From Marinobacter pelagius (GTDB lineage Bacteria; Pseudomonadota; Gammaproteobacteria; Pseudomonadales; Oleiphilaceae): a DNA stretch of 64,000 bases. Below are positions 26,901 to 35,060 of the stretch, piece after piece. Position 1 is the stretch's first letter, and the number at the start of each line of letters is the position of its first letter. The stretch spans positions 372,001 through 436,000 of the forward strand of contig NZ_FOUR01000001.1 in assembly GCF_900114925.1 (NCBI RefSeq). The letters run 5' to 3'. The position numbers were made by a program, and so were the translations under genes. The notes beneath the pieces are model-generated. The model had not been told where the DNA came from and ran no database searches. It saw only the letters and a list, made by a program, of their open reading frames with translations.

Positions 26901-26993
26901 CTCAACCACTGGATAAACAACGTGGTGACCACCGACTATGAAAACGGCGATGCCTGCGGCAACCAGAGCATCTTCCAGTCCCTGAACCAGTAA
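23988..26993 (+). CDS. Lipoprotein with parallel beta-helix and C-terminal c-type cytochrome region
   Basis: 1001 aa. The signal ends in a lipobox (FLLTGCFGGGG). Residues about 60-390 are right-handed beta-helix repeats, with Asn ladders such as NVMGFEIENVQGGEYDSN and VMLNNVARNNNTYNF. From about residue 610 the protein resembles the uncharacterised family that carries haem motifs: CITCH at about residue 770 and CQHCH at about 888, plus a typical KYRVAFVPPGTKAVYMDG start. As I recall, TIGR03805 and TIGR03806 describe exactly these two halves as neighbouring genes of unknown function that are sometimes fused; here they are fused. The ATG at 23988 has AGGAG 8 nt upstream. Likely a periplasmic electron-transfer or oxidative enzyme. 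Confidence 0.8.
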   Translation: MTFTKNRNRLQRGHLGLTLAMAATFLLTGCFGGGGSSESAPASDTAGDNSNVAGNQVERFSEGRTFLVEPGPEATHEMISAMIQLRPGDTLEFGCGFFELNHGLLIQATEDVLIKGCGKDETVLSFRDSDNVTGLEALNVRGITVRDLTIADSPGDAFKLKGVKWGTLLNVRAIWSGGGEPITASNFTDRLHVQCTNPPLNEGDPTPDYIPSSASGRYGIYPVESENILVDNSESVGASDAGIYVGQTNTAIIRNSRAVYNVMGFEIENVQGGEYDSNLAECNTGGFLIYDLENITQYGDTSVMLNNVARNNNTYNFAHSGLVSAVPRGTGFITLGYDNIEVFNNTFEDHSTAAVIYTSYELIDGKGKTSDKKLDPYTEGLHIHNNVMRNSGYDLPPPNFEKVLLEGEVETVLPTLIGLKNVTNPGKGAHIVWDGLLDELDADCPYPVDANGDPVPADENGKPIHTNEHPNPSCHYNAYKFNDQGERKLPQWGSCFHNNDLSADSQAYMNFHGTEGLELVLAAAEQDTSILTLEGLQSVLEGLDGVVADTDKSVHDCQARFGKVLPPLPRVEIPPFEPSGTIDPAPSEEYVNKLCSRKSKPGSINRDALAVNCPRLDQYNLFADPQDPRSMPNDGGVPFVLNSKLFSDYATKYRVAFVPPGTKAVYMDGQDGGNVNGTIHFPTGTVIAKTFAFTDESQGTEELVETRLLIKRVSESGKAFWDGPTYIWEKDSKGNPVAKLALGGGTRAVSWHYQDPTTGQLLSGSTDSYAIPNANQCITCHSNDDVESGSAPIGPKPRNLNRAYAPESAFMGTRGQGGFPRVNQLKYWQDQGILTNVPELQIDGRGVATNIERLPHWNLPGDSGETAGSDADVEARLRAYLEVNCQHCHNDRGAASNTGYYLDHYREVDAGYGICKKPTATGGGSCGRQHIVVPGDADSSIVSCRLADESDPQRRMPPIARSVAHAEGVELLNHWINNVVTTDYENGDACGNQSIFQSLNQ

Positions 26994-27129
26994 ACCTGCC
27001 CTGCCCACCAACGATGGCGGCCGACCGGCCGCCATCCCTCCCCTGTCGTGGCCAGTTCTCCCTTCGGTTGCTATAGTCCTTTATTAACAATAATTTCCAG
27101 ACCTTAGCCAAGGCGCACCAGGGAGCGAT

Positions 27130-29007
27130 ATGCAGGCGGAACTCATTGATATCCGGAACCACATGGCCCAGTTTCCTCCGTTCGATGAAATGCCGGAGGA
27201 ACTGATAGATCAGGTGGTCGGTGGCGTTGAAGTAGAGTATTTCCGTGCCGGCACGCAGATTCTGGAATTCGGACAGGACAACACCTGGCTTTACTACATT
27301 CGCAGCGGCGCTGTGGAGATTTTCCGGCGCTCTGGTGAACTCTATAACCGGATCGGAGAGGGTGACATCTTCGGCCAGTTCGGCCTGCTGATGAACAAGA
27401 CCGTGCGTTTTCCCGCCAGGGCACTCGAAGATACCCTCGTCTACCGGATCCCGGAGGCCACTTTCCAGTACCTGTTCGAGAACGATGACGGCTTCGCCGA
27501 CTTTGTCGAGACCGAGGACCGGAGCCGCCTGCGCTCGGCGCTGTCCCGGCGGGAAAAGTCCAACGATCTGATGACCTCCAAGGTCACCCGGCTGATTTCC
27601 CGCGCCCCGGTATCAGCGCCCTGCACGGTCCGGCTGCAGGAGGCGGCCCGAATCATGACCGACCAGGGTGTTTCCGCGCTGCTGCTGATGGACGAAAGCG
27701 GCGAAAACCCCATGCTCAAGGGCATCATCACCGACCGGGACCTGCGGACCCGGGCCGTTACCGAAGCCCTGCCCTCGGAAACTCCGATCAGCGACATCAT
27801 GTCCGAGGGTCTGATCACCATTCGCGCCAGCGCCTACATTTTTGAAGCCATGCTCATGATGCTGCACAACAACGTGCATCACCTGCCGGTCATGGATAAG
27901 GACGAGGTGCGGGGCGTGATTGCGCTGTCTGACATCGTGAAATACGAGAGCCAGAGCAGCCTGTACCTGGTCAGCAATATCTATCACCAGAATGACGTCA
28001 AAGGCCTGAAGAAAATCAGCCGGGATGTGCCGGATACCTTTGTGCGCATGGTGAACGAAGACGCCAACTCCCACATGATCGGAAGCGCCATGGCCGGCAT
28101 CGGCCGGAGCTTCACCCAGCGGCTGCTGGAACTGGGCGAGGAAAAACTGGGACCACCGCCGATTCCCTACTGCTTCATGGCCCTGGGCTCCATGGCCCGG
28201 GACGAGCAGCTGGTGGTGACCGACCAGGACAATGCCATGATCCTGGACGACAGCTTCGTGCCCGAGGAGCATGACGAGTACTTCCTGGCGCTGGCAAAGT
28301 TTGTCAGCGACGGTCTGGCGGAGTGCGGCTACACGTATTGTACCGGCGAGATCATGGCCACCAATCCGAAGTGGCGTCAGCCGCTGCGGGTGTGGAAGGG
28401 CTATTTTACCGACTGGATCGAGAACCCCAAGGCCGAGGCCCTGCTGAACAGCAACATCTTCTTTGACCTGGACGGCATCCACGGCAACACCGGGTTCGCA
28501 GAAGAACTGAAGGCGCTGGTGGCGGAGAAAGCCAGCCACAGCCAGCGCTTCCTCACCCTGTTGGCGCGCAATGCCCTGAACCGCACGCCACCTCTGGGCT
28601 TTTTCCGCACCTTTGTGCTGGAGGAGGATGGCCAGCATCGCAAGACCTTCAACCTGAAACGGCGCGGCACCGCCCCGCTCTCCGACCTCATCCGGGTCCA
28701 TGCCCTGGCCTGCGGGTCCCGGGCCCAGAACTCCTTTGAACGCCTCAAGGTCATCGGCCAGACCAAGCTGCTATTGGAAGATGATCTCGGCAACCTGCGG
28801 GATGCCCTCGAGTTCATCTCCATCGTTCGTATCCGGCATCAGGCCCTGGCCATCGAGGATGGCCGAAAGCCCGACAATAACGTGCGCCCCGAGGATCTCT
28901 CCCCCTTCGAACGCAGCCACCTGAAGGACGCCTTCCAGGTGGTCAGCAACGCCCAGAAGTTCCTGCGTTTCCGCTACAACGCCCAGGTAGGTCGCAATGC
29001 CCAGTAA
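27130..29007 (+). CDS. Cyclic-nucleotide-binding/CBS/DUF294 nucleotidyltransferase-like protein
   Basis: 625 aa cytosolic signalling protein. Residues about 15-130 form a CNMP-binding fold (EFGQDNTWLYYIRSGAVEIF, GEGDIFGQFGLL). Residues about 155-280 are a CBS pair (ARIMTDQGVSALLLMD, GIITDRDLRTRAV, HHLPVMDKDEVRGVIALSDIV). Then comes a DUF294 nucleotidyltransferase-like domain with MALGSMARDEQLVVTDQDNA, in which the GS and D-x-D pattern of GlnD-type transferases is intact, and a C-terminal DUF294 helical domain. Ligand and target are unknown. It overlaps the exonuclease gene by 11 nt, a pairing commonly seen for this family. AGGGAG precedes the ATG. Confidence 0.88.
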   Translation: MQAELIDIRNHMAQFPPFDEMPEELIDQVVGGVEVEYFRAGTQILEFGQDNTWLYYIRSGAVEIFRRSGELYNRIGEGDIFGQFGLLMNKTVRFPARALEDTLVYRIPEATFQYLFENDDGFADFVETEDRSRLRSALSRREKSNDLMTSKVTRLISRAPVSAPCTVRLQEAARIMTDQGVSALLLMDESGENPMLKGIITDRDLRTRAVTEALPSETPISDIMSEGLITIRASAYIFEAMLMMLHNNVHHLPVMDKDEVRGVIALSDIVKYESQSSLYLVSNIYHQNDVKGLKKISRDVPDTFVRMVNEDANSHMIGSAMAGIGRSFTQRLLELGEEKLGPPPIPYCFMALGSMARDEQLVVTDQDNAMILDDSFVPEEHDEYFLALAKFVSDGLAECGYTYCTGEIMATNPKWRQPLRVWKGYFTDWIENPKAEALLNSNIFFDLDGIHGNTGFAEELKALVAEKASHSQRFLTLLARNALNRTPPLGFFRTFVLEEDGQHRKTFNLKRRGTAPLSDLIRVHALACGSRAQNSFERLKVIGQTKLLLEDDLGNLRDALEFISIVRIRHQALAIEDGRKPDNNVRPEDLSPFERSHLKDAFQVVSNAQKFLRFRYNAQVGRNAQ

Positions 29008-29725
29008 TCCGGAAGGCCAGTCGAACACCCCGAAATCCACCTGGCCCGAGCAGTACCGGGAGCTCGCCCAACAGGCAAAGTCGCCATTGCTCAAGGCCTT
29101 CTACGAAGCCGGCTGCGTCGATCCGGATATGCCGATGTCGGACGTTCCACTGGTGGCGCTGGATTTCGAGACCACGGGACTTGATCCGAACGAGCACTCC
29201 ATCGTCAGTGTCGGGCTGGTGCCCTTCACCCTGGGCGGGATCCAGCTGGGTCGTTGCTGGCACCAAGTGGTGCGCCCGCAACTGCCGCTGCACCAGACCT
29301 CCATCGAAGTGCACGGCATCACCCACTCCGACATCGACAAGGCCCCGGACCTCAACGAGGTATTGGACAAGCTGTTCAGCTACCTGAATGGCCGCATCCC
29401 GGTGGTCCATTACCGGGACATCGAGCGACCGTTCCTCAACGTGGCGCTGCAGTGGCGGCTGGGCGAAGGCATCCGCTTCCCGGTCATCGACACCATGGCC
29501 ATCGAAGCCCACCTGCACCCGGACCGGCGGCCGACCCGCTGGCAACGGTTACTGGGCAAAAAACCGGTATCGATCCGGCTGGCCGACAGCCGTCAGCGCT
29601 ACGGGCTGCCCCATTACGCTTCCCACAACGCGCTGATCGATGCCCTGGCCACGGCCGAACTGCTCCAGGCCCAGATTCATCACCATTTCGGACCGAACAC
29701 GCCGATCAAGGATCTGTGGCTCTGA
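28997..29725 (+). CDS. DnaQ-like 3'-5' exonuclease
   Basis: 242 aa DEDDh-type exonuclease. Exo I is VALDFETTGLDPNEHSIVS (DxE), Exo II region HYRDIERPFLN, and Exo III is SHNALIDALATAEL (HxxxxD). It has the size of free-standing DnaQ/PolC-like exonucleases and no polymerase fusion. It starts inside the DUF294 gene, so the two are translationally coupled, and the DUF294 protein may control or accompany it. Substrate unknown. Confidence 0.87.
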   Translation: MPSNPEGQSNTPKSTWPEQYRELAQQAKSPLLKAFYEAGCVDPDMPMSDVPLVALDFETTGLDPNEHSIVSVGLVPFTLGGIQLGRCWHQVVRPQLPLHQTSIEVHGITHSDIDKAPDLNEVLDKLFSYLNGRIPVVHYRDIERPFLNVALQWRLGEGIRFPVIDTMAIEAHLHPDRRPTRWQRLLGKKPVSIRLADSRQRYGLPHYASHNALIDALATAELLQAQIHHHFGPNTPIKDLWL

Positions 29726-29795
29726 GCGCGGTTCAGGAATTCTGATCGGGCTTCATGGAAGCTTGCGGGTTAAAGCCTTTGCCCCTGGCATCCGA

Positions 29796-30485
29796 CTACC
29801 TGGCTGCGGGCCGGAACTTGGAGAAGTCCAGTTCATAGTCCTCGCCATAGACCTTCTCGATGAACTGATAGCGACCGGAGTTGAAGGTGTAGAACTTGTA
29901 GCGCAGCGGATTCTTCTTGTAGTAATCCTGGTGGTACTGCTCCGCCGGGTAGAAGGTATCCAACGGTACAATTTCAATCACCACCGGCTTGTCATAGATA
30001 CCCGAAGCCTCCAGTTCCTGCCTGGCGGCCTCGGCCAGACGCTTCTGCTCGTCATTGTGGTAGAAGATCGCCGGCCGGTACTGCTTGCCCCGATCGACAA
30101 ACTGGCCATTGGCGTCGGTGGGATCCATCATCCGCCACAGGCCCTGCAAAAGCCCCTCGTAGGTCATCTCATCCGGATCGTAGTAGACCTGGACCGCCTC
30201 CGTGTGACCGGTGCTGCCAGAAGAGACCTGCTCATAGGTGGGATTCTCGACACTGCCACCGGCGTACCCGGAGACGGCCTCCACCACCCCGGGCACTTTC
30301 TCGTAACCCGCCTCCACACACCAGAAGCAGCCGCCAGCGAAGGTAGCGACCGCAAGGCCCGGATCGTCCGGGGCGAACCCGGTATCGCTGCTATCGTGAT
30401 TGTCTGCGATGGCGATTGATGTATACGCCATGCCGGCCAATATCAGGGACAGCGCGAGAGCAAAGCCCGGGATTCTGCGTTTCAT
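29796..30485 (-). CDS. msrA: Peptide-methionine (S)-S-oxide reductase, exported
   Basis: 229 aa. The N-terminal signal peptide (MKRRIPGFALALSLILAG... to about residue 30) points to a periplasmic enzyme. The catalytic motif FAGGCFWCVEAGYEKVPGV carries the nucleophilic Cys; YAGGSVENPTYEQV and HTEAVQVYYDPDEM are family hallmarks. It repairs methionine sulfoxide in proteins. The ATG at 30485 has AGGAGA 7 nt upstream. It appears monocistronic. Confidence 0.92.
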   Translation of the reverse strand: MKRRIPGFALALSLILAGMAYTSIAIADNHDSSDTGFAPDDPGLAVATFAGGCFWCVEAGYEKVPGVVEAVSGYAGGSVENPTYEQVSSGSTGHTEAVQVYYDPDEMTYEGLLQGLWRMMDPTDANGQFVDRGKQYRPAIFYHNDEQKRLAEAARQELEASGIYDKPVVIEIVPLDTFYPAEQYHQDYYKKNPLRYKFYTFNSGRYQFIEKVYGEDYELDFSKFRPAAR

Positions 30486-30538
30486 GGTATGTCTCCTGCA
30501 ATTGATGCTATCCACCCCGCATTAAGGGGTAGACAGCA

Positions 30539-31540
<1,002 letters not shown>

Positions 31541-31574
31541 TTAGAATGAAATCGAATTTGTATAAGAGGTTCCA

Positions 31575-32156
31575 GTGACAGCCAGAACAACAACCAAAGC
31601 GACCCCCGCCGACGCGTTCAAGCGGGCCCGGCGCATGTGGCTCAAAGGCGAGCGTATCCACCTGGCATCCCTGTCGGACGAACTCAACATCGGCCGGGCC
31701 ACCCTGTTTCGGTGGGTGGGCAACAAGGACCTGCTGATCGGTGAAGTGCTCTGGTCCCTGTACGAACCACTGCGCCTGGAAGCTCTTGCCACTACCCCCG
31801 GTGAGGGGGTCGATTACATTGTTGGCGTCTACCGGAAAATCAATTCCACGATCCTGCACTTCGAGCCGTTAAGGCGGTTCATCAACCAGGACCCGGAGTA
31901 CGCGCTGAGAATCCTGACCTCGTCCCAGTCCACCCTGCATGCCCGGACCGTGGAAGCGAATACCCGCACCCTCAAGGACCAGGTCGCCCAGGGCAAGATC
32001 AATCCGCCCTTGAGCGTGGACAGCCTGTCCTACTTCATGGTCCGCCTCGCGGAATCCTGCCTCTACAGCGACATCATCGGCGGGCGCGAACCCCGGGATG
32101 AAGAGCTGGAGGATGCCTGTACGGCGGTAAGGATTCTGCTGGGGGGCAAGGCCTAG
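31575..32156 (+). CDS. TetR-type regulator, QsdR-like
   Basis: 193 aa. The N-terminal helix-turn-helix is ASLSDELNIGRATLFRWVGNKDLLIGEV. The C-terminal ligand domain (LEALATTPGEGVDYIVGVYRKI, FINQDPEYALRILTSS) resembles the QsdR-type TetR group. The start is GTG with GAGG 7 nt upstream. It is divergent from the nitronate monooxygenase gene and convergent with the aldehyde dehydrogenase operon; either could be its target. Its 3' side abuts the first palindromic repeat cluster. Confidence 0.8.
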   Translation: MTARTTTKATPADAFKRARRMWLKGERIHLASLSDELNIGRATLFRWVGNKDLLIGEVLWSLYEPLRLEALATTPGEGVDYIVGVYRKINSTILHFEPLRRFINQDPEYALRILTSSQSTLHARTVEANTRTLKDQVAQGKINPPLSVDSLSYFMVRLAESCLYSDIIGGREPRDEELEDACTAVRILLGGKA

Positions 32157-32160
32157 GAAA

Positions 32161-32315
32161 GGGTCAGATGAAAGCGTTCATCAGACCCCGGAAGGCTTGC
32201 CCGGTTTAATCTTGAAAGTGGGGTCAGAAGAAAGCTTTCTTCTGACCCCGTTTTCAGGGGATTCCCCGTGCTTCGGCGTGAAGTCGGGGTCAGATGAACG
32301 CTTTCATCTGACCCC
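32161..32315. repeat. Palindromic repeat cluster 1 (three copies)
   Basis: Copies at 32161-32189, 32220-32249 and 32286-32315. Each is a near-perfect palindrome beginning GGGGTCAGA and ending TCTGACCCC, with core GAA-N-GC-N-TTC. Order: T-type (GTCAGATGAA), A-type (GTCAGAAGAA), T-type. The first copy has lost one T in its right arm (CATCAGACCCC). The cluster lies between the convergent TetR and aldehyde dehydrogenase genes and could terminate both. Confidence 0.9.
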
Positions 32316-32349
32316 TTGTTCAATCCCCAGGTTCAGCGTCCACTCCGCC

Positions 32350-33765
32350 TCAGAGCTGCAGCGACCGCACCTCAAGGAACTCCTCCAGACCCCACTTGCC
32401 GAACTCCCGGCCGAGGCCGGAATGGCCGAAGCCGCCGAAGGGCGCCAGGGCGTTGAAGGCACCACCATTGACCGTCACCTGACCGGTGCGCAACTTGCCG
32501 GCGACGCGCTTGGCATGAGCATCATCGGCGGACCAGACGGCGCCGGACAGGCCATACTGTGTGCCATTGGCAATACGGATCGCCTCAGCCTCGTCGTTAT
32601 AGGGAATGATGCTCAGCACGGGCCCGAAGATTTCTTCCTGTGCAATGCGGCTGTCCGGCCGGACGTTGCCGAACACGGTGGCCTTGACGAAGTAGCCCTT
32701 GTCACAGCCTTCCGGCGCTTCCGGTCCGCCAGCCACCAGGGTGGCGCCTTCCTCGATACCGAGCTTGATATAGTCGATCACCCGGTCACGCTGCTGGGCG
32801 GAAGACAGCGGGCCCAGACGGGTTGTTTCCTCGAGCGGGTTGCCCGGGGTCATCTTGGCCACGGCGGCTGCCGCCAGTTCACAGGCCTCATCGTGCTTGT
32901 CCGCCGGGACCAGCATGCGGGTCAGGGCGGTACAGGTCTGGCCGGAGTTGAGCAGACAGTTGTTCACGGTGCCCTTGACCGCGCCCGCGAGGTCAGCGTC
33001 CGGAAGGATGACCGACGCAGACTTGCCACCCATCTCCAGCGCAATACGCTTGAAATCATCGGCCGCAGCGTGGGCAATCAGGTGGCCGGTGCGGGTGGAG
33101 CCGGTGAAAGACACCATGCGCACATCCGGATGCTTGATCAGGGTATCACCCACGGTCTGGCCCAGACCGCACACCATGTTGAATACACCCTTGGGCAGAT
33201 CGGTACCGTCCAGGATTTCCGCCAGGATATAGGCAGTCTGGGGGGCGATTTCCGAAGGCTTGAGTACCACGGTGCAACCAGCCGCGATTGCAGGGACGAT
33301 CTTCAGGATCACCTGGTGCAGCGGGTAGTTCCAGGGGGTGATACAGCCGACCACACCCACCGGGGCGTACTGCACCTCGGAGTTGCCGGACTGTTCGGTA
33401 AACTGGAAGTCCGGCAGCAGTTTCAGGTAGGTCTTGGTGACGGCCGCCGGCATGCCTGCCTGGATGGGGGTGGCCAGCTTGATCGGCATGCCCACTTCCC
33501 GGCTCACGGTCTCGGCAATCTCCGGCGCCCGTTCCTTCAGCCCCGCGTGCAGCTGTTCCAGCACTGTCAGGCGTTGCTCCAGGGTGCTTTCAGACCAGCT
33601 CTCGAACGCGGCATCCGCTGCGGCGATGGCCTGCTCCATTTCCTCGCGACCGGAGGCGGGTACGCGGGCAATGACGTCACCGGTGCCGGCTTCGTGGACA
33701 TCGATCAGCTCGCCGCTCCACCTGACCCACTGGCCGTTGATATAGTTCTTGCTCAATTCGTTCAT
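32350..33765 (-). CDS. NAD(P)-dependent aldehyde dehydrogenase
   Basis: 471 aa soluble enzyme. Motifs: GCITPWNYPLHQ, cofactor VLKPSEIAP, FTGSTRTG, general base in LEMGGKSASVIL and catalytic Cys in NSGQTCTALTR, followed by EEIFGPVLSI. It would oxidise an aldehyde to the acid that enters the CoA pathway. The ATG at 33765 has GGGGGAG 3 nt upstream, and the gene follows the alcohol dehydrogenase gene by 10 nt, so the pair carries out alcohol to aldehyde to acid. The substrate is not evident. Confidence 0.9.
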   Translation of the reverse strand: MNELSKNYINGQWVRWSGELIDVHEAGTGDVIARVPASGREEMEQAIAAADAAFESWSESTLEQRLTVLEQLHAGLKERAPEIAETVSREVGMPIKLATPIQAGMPAAVTKTYLKLLPDFQFTEQSGNSEVQYAPVGVVGCITPWNYPLHQVILKIVPAIAAGCTVVLKPSEIAPQTAYILAEILDGTDLPKGVFNMVCGLGQTVGDTLIKHPDVRMVSFTGSTRTGHLIAHAAADDFKRIALEMGGKSASVILPDADLAGAVKGTVNNCLLNSGQTCTALTRMLVPADKHDEACELAAAAVAKMTPGNPLEETTRLGPLSSAQQRDRVIDYIKLGIEEGATLVAGGPEAPEGCDKGYFVKATVFGNVRPDSRIAQEEIFGPVLSIIPYNDEAEAIRIANGTQYGLSGAVWSADDAHAKRVAGKLRTGQVTVNGGAFNALAPFGGFGHSGLGREFGKWGLEEFLEVRSLQL

Positions 33766-33775
33766 GTTCTCCCCC

Positions 33776-34882
33776 TTAATCAAATACGATCACGCCACGG
33801 GCGTTCTTGCCTGCCACCATATCATCGAAAGCCTGGGCAGCCTCTTCAATGGGGTAGGTCCGGGTAATCAGTTCATCCAACTTGAGTTTACCGGCCTTGT
33901 AAAGCCCCAGGATTCTGGGGAAATCGTGCTGGGGGCGGGCCGAGCCCAGCCAGCTGCCTTTCAGGGTCCGCTCATCGGCTGGCAGCGTCAGGGTGGTCAG
34001 TGAGGTCTTATCCTTCGGATCGGCCACCCCGACTACCACGGCGGTGCCACCCCGGCCGAGACACTTGTAGGCCTGCTCCACCACCGGGCCGGCGCCCACG
34101 CATTCAAAGGCGTAGTCGACGCCACCGGTCAGTTTCTTAACCGCCTTGGCGGCGTCGTCCACCTCGTTGATGTTGACCGTATGGGTCGCTCCGAATTCCC
34201 GGGCCATCTCCAGCTTCTTCGGGTTGCTGTCCACCGCCACGATCATCTCGGCGCCGGCAGTGGCACAGCCCTGGATGGCGTTCAGACCCACGCCGCCGAT
34301 CCCGAACACTGCGGCCCGGGAACCCGGCTCCAGCTGCGCGGTGTTGAAGACGGCGCCAACGCCGGTCATTACCGCGCACCCGACCAGGGCGGCATTCTGC
34401 ATGGGCACGGTGTCATCCACTTTCACACAATTATCCACATGCATGGTGGCGTATTCCGCCATCACACCGCAGGCCCCGAACACGTTCAGCGACTCACCAT
34501 CGGCGCCCTTGGTGCGCACGGTGCCATCCGGCAGGGTGAACATGGCCTTGCGGGCATTCTCACACAACACCGGCCGACCCCGGACACACTGCCGGCACTT
34601 GCCGCACATTGAGATGAAGGAGCTGACCACGTGGTCACCCTCCTGGAATTCGGTCACCCCTTCTCCCACTTCCACCACAACGCCCGCAGCCTCATGGCCC
34701 AGCACCAGGGGCGGCGGATAGGGGATCTTGCCGGTGGTGGCGGACAGATCACTGTGGCACACACCACAGGCCGCAATCTTGATGGTGATCTCGCCCCGCC
34801 TGGGGCCTTCCACGGTGATGGTCTCGACCTGAACGGGCTGGCCCCATTCCCGGCAGACCACGGCTTTGGCTTGTCTGTCCAT
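33776..34882 (-). CDS. Zinc-dependent alcohol dehydrogenase
   Basis: 368 aa medium-chain dehydrogenase. The catalytic zinc site is CGVCHSDL and GHEAAGVV; the structural zinc loop is CGKCRQCVRGRPVLC; the Rossmann motif is VFGIGGVGLNAIQG. The overall pattern is that of class III-like aryl or alkyl alcohol dehydrogenases. It is tightly linked to the aldehyde dehydrogenase gene. Between its start codon and the upstream acyl-CoA dehydrogenase gene lies the second palindromic repeat cluster, so a separate promoter or processed transcript is possible. Confidence 0.9.
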   Translation of the reverse strand: MDRQAKAVVCREWGQPVQVETITVEGPRRGEITIKIAACGVCHSDLSATTGKIPYPPPLVLGHEAAGVVVEVGEGVTEFQEGDHVVSSFISMCGKCRQCVRGRPVLCENARKAMFTLPDGTVRTKGADGESLNVFGACGVMAEYATMHVDNCVKVDDTVPMQNAALVGCAVMTGVGAVFNTAQLEPGSRAAVFGIGGVGLNAIQGCATAGAEMIVAVDSNPKKLEMAREFGATHTVNINEVDDAAKAVKKLTGGVDYAFECVGAGPVVEQAYKCLGRGGTAVVVGVADPKDKTSLTTLTLPADERTLKGSWLGSARPQHDFPRILGLYKAGKLKLDELITRTYPIEEAAQAFDDMVAGKNARGVIVFD

Positions 34883-34906
34883 TTCTACTCCCCTTTTTGT
34901 GAAAGA

Positions 34907-35049
34907 GGGGTCAGATGAAGGGTTTCATCAGACCCCGGGGGGTTGGTGAAGGTAAAGTTGGGGTCAGATGAAAGCATTCATCTGACCCCGGGTAAACGTC
35001 AGTCCTTGGTGGTCAAAGTGGGGTCAGAAGAAAGCTTTCTTCTGACCCC
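34907..35049. repeat. Palindromic repeat cluster 2 (three copies)
   Basis: Copies at 34907-34936 (T-type, one mismatch in the right arm), 34960-34989 (T-type) and 35020-35049 (A-type). Each is preceded by a conserved leader of the form GTRAARNT. The last copy is followed by GTCTTGGAGCCC, which also follows the last copy of cluster 3. The cluster sits between two minus-strand genes of the catabolic region. Confidence 0.9.
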
Positions 35050-35060
35050 GTCTTGGAGCC

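Noticed and set aside
23913-27035. Long minus-strand frames (561 and 478 codons) opposite the beta-helix/cytochrome gene
   Set aside because: Antisense shadows; compositions rich in Val/Gly/His/Gln without motifs, no Shine-Dalgarno sequence.
32161-35049. Regularly spaced palindromes (about 53-66 nt apart) as a CRISPR array
   Set aside because: Spacers are partly similar between clusters, copies sit in separate gene gaps, only two or three per cluster, and no cas gene is present.
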